Below are positions 62,039-64,000 of a stretch of 64,000 nt of DNA, in pieces. The position numbers and the translations under genes are program-made. The notes beneath the pieces are model-generated. The model was not told where the DNA came from and made no database searches. It saw only the letters and a program-made list of their open reading frames with translations. Source of the DNA: an uncultured Woeseiaceae bacterium (GTDB taxonomy: Bacteria; Pseudomonadota; Gammaproteobacteria; Steroidobacterales; Woeseiaceae). The stretch's first letter is position 1, and every line of letters begins with the position of its first letter. The stretch lies in contig CAJQPR010000105.1 of NCBI GenBank assembly GCA_905480255.1, positions 1 through 64,000 on the forward strand, read 5' to 3'.

Positions 62039-62634
62039 ATTTCGTCGACGAACTCAAGAGTCTTGACGCGAATGACATCGGACGCTGGCCGTTCGTATTT
62101 CGCGCGGGCGTCATTGGAATCGTATTTGCTGTCGTTGTAGGCATGGGCGTTTACTTCACCATCATCGAAGACAAAGCCCCCGCACTGGAGCGCGTTCAGG
62201 AAGAAGAGACCACTTTGCGGGATGTATTTGTGAACAAGCAGCGCAAAGCGGCCAACTATGACGCCTATAAAGCACAGCTTGCACAAATGGAGCAGTCGTT
62301 TGGCACGATGCTCAGACAGCTTCCCGGCGAAACCGAGATACCCAGCCTGATCGTTGACATCTCACAGACCGGTCTGGCTGCGGGCTTGCAGGAAAAACTG
62401 TTCCAGCCGCAGCCTGAAATGCCAAAAGATTTCTACGCTGAAAAGCCTATCACCATCAGCCTTTCGGGCGGCTATCACGAGATTGCAAACTTCGTCAGCG
62501 GCATCGCGGCACTGCCACGAATCGTCACGCTGCACGACATCAATATCACGCCTGACAATCCGGAAAATTTCGACAGTCTGACCCTGCAGGTAACGGCTAA
62601 AACATATCGGTACATCGAAGAGGAGGCCGACTAG
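62035..62634 (+). CDS. pilO: Type IV pilus inner-membrane protein PilO
   Basis: PilO pairs with PilN. The 199 residues have a cytoplasmic helix start, a transmembrane segment (about 27-47, VIGIVFAVVVGMGVYFTII), a coiled coil, and the PilO domain with LRQLPGETEIPSLIVDIS and FVSGIAALPRIVTLHDI. It ends 2 bases before pilP. Confidence 0.96.
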   Translation: MNFVDELKSLDANDIGRWPFVFRAGVIGIVFAVVVGMGVYFTIIEDKAPALERVQEEETTLRDVFVNKQRKAANYDAYKAQLAQMEQSFGTMLRQLPGETEIPSLIVDISQTGLAAGLQEKLFQPQPEMPKDFYAEKPITISLSGGYHEIANFVSGIAALPRIVTLHDINITPDNPENFDSLTLQVTAKTYRYIEEEAD

Positions 62635-62636
62635 AC

Positions 62637-63161
62637 ATGAAGCCTTTCTCAAAAAATCTGATGGTTGTTCTCGCTGCTGTTTTCGCACTCGGTGCGTGCG
62701 GTAGCGACATGGACGACCTGGATCAATACATAAACGAAGTTAAGGCACGACCCGGCGGACGGATCGATCCGCTGCCTGAGATAACGCCTTATGAAGTATT
62801 CACCTACGCCGCTGACCGTGAAGGGCTGCGCTCGCCGTTTGTTCCGGATTCACCGCAGGTTACCGGTGGACCAGGTGACGGTGGCACGCGACCAGATCCG
62901 GAACGCAGTCGAGAGTTTCTGGAAAGCTTTCCGCTCGACACCCTGCGCATGGTCGGAACGTTGCAGCTCGGGGATACCAGCTACGGCCTGGTGCAGACAT
63001 CGGATGGTCTGATACACCGGGTTATTCCGGGTAACTACATGGGACAGAACGACGGTCGCATCATTGCGATTCGGGACTCTGAGATTGAAATTGTTGAAAT
63101 TATTTCTGACGGGATTGGCGGTTATCTGGAACGCGACGCCGCCGTTGCTCTGGCGGACTGA
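62637..63161 (+). CDS. pilP: Type IV pilus lipoprotein PilP
   Basis: PilP is an inner-membrane lipoprotein linking PilNO to the secretin PilQ. The 174 residues have a lipobox FALGAC (Cys21), a disordered segment to about 75 (containing LRSPFVPD), and a beta-domain with SLEF-like FPLDTLRMVGTL and HRVIPGNYMGQNDGRI. It precedes pilQ by 28 bases. Confidence 0.95.
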   Translation: MKPFSKNLMVVLAAVFALGACGSDMDDLDQYINEVKARPGGRIDPLPEITPYEVFTYAADREGLRSPFVPDSPQVTGGPGDGGTRPDPERSREFLESFPLDTLRMVGTLQLGDTSYGLVQTSDGLIHRVIPGNYMGQNDGRIIAIRDSEIEIVEIISDGIGGYLERDAAVALAD

Positions 63162-63189
63162 AGCCTGAATGGAACTGGGAGTATTTGGA

Positions 63190-64000
63190 ATGACGCTCAA
63201 TATTAAGACGACGATCGGCTCTTCATACCGACGTTGGGTCATGCAAATGGCTGCGGCAATGCTTGCACTTTGCGCTTTGAACGCAAATGCGCAGGAAAGC
63301 AATCGCTTGCAGGACATTCAGGTTCAGAGCCTGCCGGGACAGCGCGTAGAACTTAAGTTGATCTTAAGCGGCACGGCTCCGGATCCGCTCGCTTTTACAA
63401 TCGAGGATCCCGCACGTATCGCACTAGACCTGCCGGAAACGACGCTTGGTCTAACGTCGCGCCGACGGGATGTAAATCTCGGTCCTCTCGATACCGTTCT
63501 GACCGCTGAGGCCAATGGTCGGACTCGCGTGGTGCTGAACCTGGATTCGATGGTGCCCTACGAAACCCGAAAAAGTGGCAATACTATTTTCATAACACTG
63601 GGAACAGAAGGTGGTGCGGACGCAGGGACAACACAGTTCAGCGGTAGTTCGGCCCCGGCGTCGGCTTCGCCATCCTTTGCAGCAAGTGGTGCACGACAAA
63701 TAAACAGCGTTGATTTCCGTCGTACTCGGGATGGCGGAGGACGCATTCTCGTTAACCTAAGCGACCCGTCAACACCCGTTGATATACGCCAGGAAGGCGG
63801 ACGCGTCGTTGCAGTGTTCAAAGACACCAGTTTGCCGGCCGAGCTAATGCGTCGACTGGACGTGATGGATTTCGCAACCCCGGTCACCACGGTTGATACG
63901 CTCCGGACCAATCTTGATACACGTATCGTGGTCACGGCAGAAGGTAAGTACGAGCAACTTGCTTACCAGTCAGACAACGAATTTACGATTGAAATAAATC
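63190..64000 (+). CDS. pilQ: Type IV pilus secretin PilQ, 3' truncated by window edge
   Basis: PilQ forms the outer-membrane pilus pore. About 270 residues are visible. From ATG 63190 (GGGAG 8 bases upstream) there is a signal peptide (cleaved near ALNANAQ), a first AMIN domain (DIQVQSLPGQRVELKLILSG and the following region) and the start of a second (QINSVDFRRTRDGGGRILVNL), which bind peptidoglycan. The N0, N1 and secretin domains lie beyond the window. An in-frame ATG at 63169 is an alternative start. Confidence 0.95.
   Translation, partial: MTLNIKTTIGSSYRRWVMQMAAAMLALCALNANAQESNRLQDIQVQSLPGQRVELKLILSGTAPDPLAFTIEDPARIALDLPETTLGLTSRRRDVNLGPLDTVLTAEANGRTRVVLNLDSMVPYETRKSGNTIFITLGTEGGADAGTTQFSGSSAPASASPSFAASGARQINSVDFRRTRDGGGRILVNLSDPSTPVDIRQEGGRVVAVFKDTSLPAELMRRLDVMDFATPVTTVDTLRTNLDTRIVVTAEGKYEQLAYQSDNEFTIEIN

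Overview
The window is chromosomal DNA of a gammaproteobacterium. It is almost fully coding, with about 65 genes, and no rRNA, tRNA, CRISPR array, transposase or phage gene was recognised. Support for the class comes from gene orders shared with Pseudomonas, Escherichia and Xanthomonas relatives: glnA-ntrB-ntrC; gpsA-secB-grxC-yibN next to envC and yibQ; tatABC; yicC-gmk-rpoZ-spoT-ridA-recG; rph-rdgB-hemW; mrcA divergent from pilMNOPQ. An aa3-type cytochrome oxidase, a TRAP transporter, a sodium:solute symporter and TrkAH suit an aerobic, probably marine or saline, heterotroph. A Woeseia-like or related lineage is possible, but that is a guess.

Layout. 1-4.4 kb: nitrogen control (partial glnA, a DUF4124 protein, ntrB, ntrC). 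4.4-12.2 kb: a class 1 PyrD-like enzyme, trmL, the gpsA-secB-grxC-rhodanese operon, then envC-ctpA-yibQ and a methyltransferase on the other strand. 12.2-19.3 kb: a secreted protein with seven Kazal modules, a HerA-like ATPase, an OPT transporter and a sodium symporter. 19.4-21.5 kb: dtd-tatA-tatB-tatC. 21.5-28.9 kb: a probable small RNA, a TRAP binding protein, an unusual methyltransferase-like gene, and a trkA-trkH-dctQ-dctM operon in the opposite direction. 29-34.8 kb: uvrD, then an ECF sigma/anti-sigma pair followed by a hyperacidic secreted protein and a TPR plus beta-barrel outer-membrane protein. 34.8-41.5 kb: cytochrome c oxidase and its assembly factors. 41.8-51 kb: bioC, comF, ubiA, recG, ridA, spoT, rpoZ, gmk, yicC. 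51.2-56.6 kb: PP2C phosphatase, rph, rdgB, hemW, rpmE, gltA. 56.6-64 kb: an unknown gene, mrcA, and pilMNOP with the start of pilQ.

How the parts work together. The cox block encodes oxidase subunits I, II and III plus copper (CtaG), SURF1 and heme O (CtaB) assembly factors, but no heme A synthase, so that step must be encoded elsewhere. The spoT operon joins stringent-response control to nucleotide metabolism and fork rescue. PilMNOPQ forms the envelope-spanning part of a type IV pilus, and its upstream region has a CRP/Vfr-type site placed as for a class II activated promoter.

The least ordinary items are the sigma-factor/hyperacidic-protein/TPR-barrel cluster, the seven-module Kazal protein whose predicted inhibitory residues all differ, an orphan intrinsic terminator that implies an undescribed RNA at 21.5-21.7 kb, a perfect inverted pair of DnaA boxes before rpmE, and start-codon problems in ntrB and the TPR-barrel gene that look like single-base losses.
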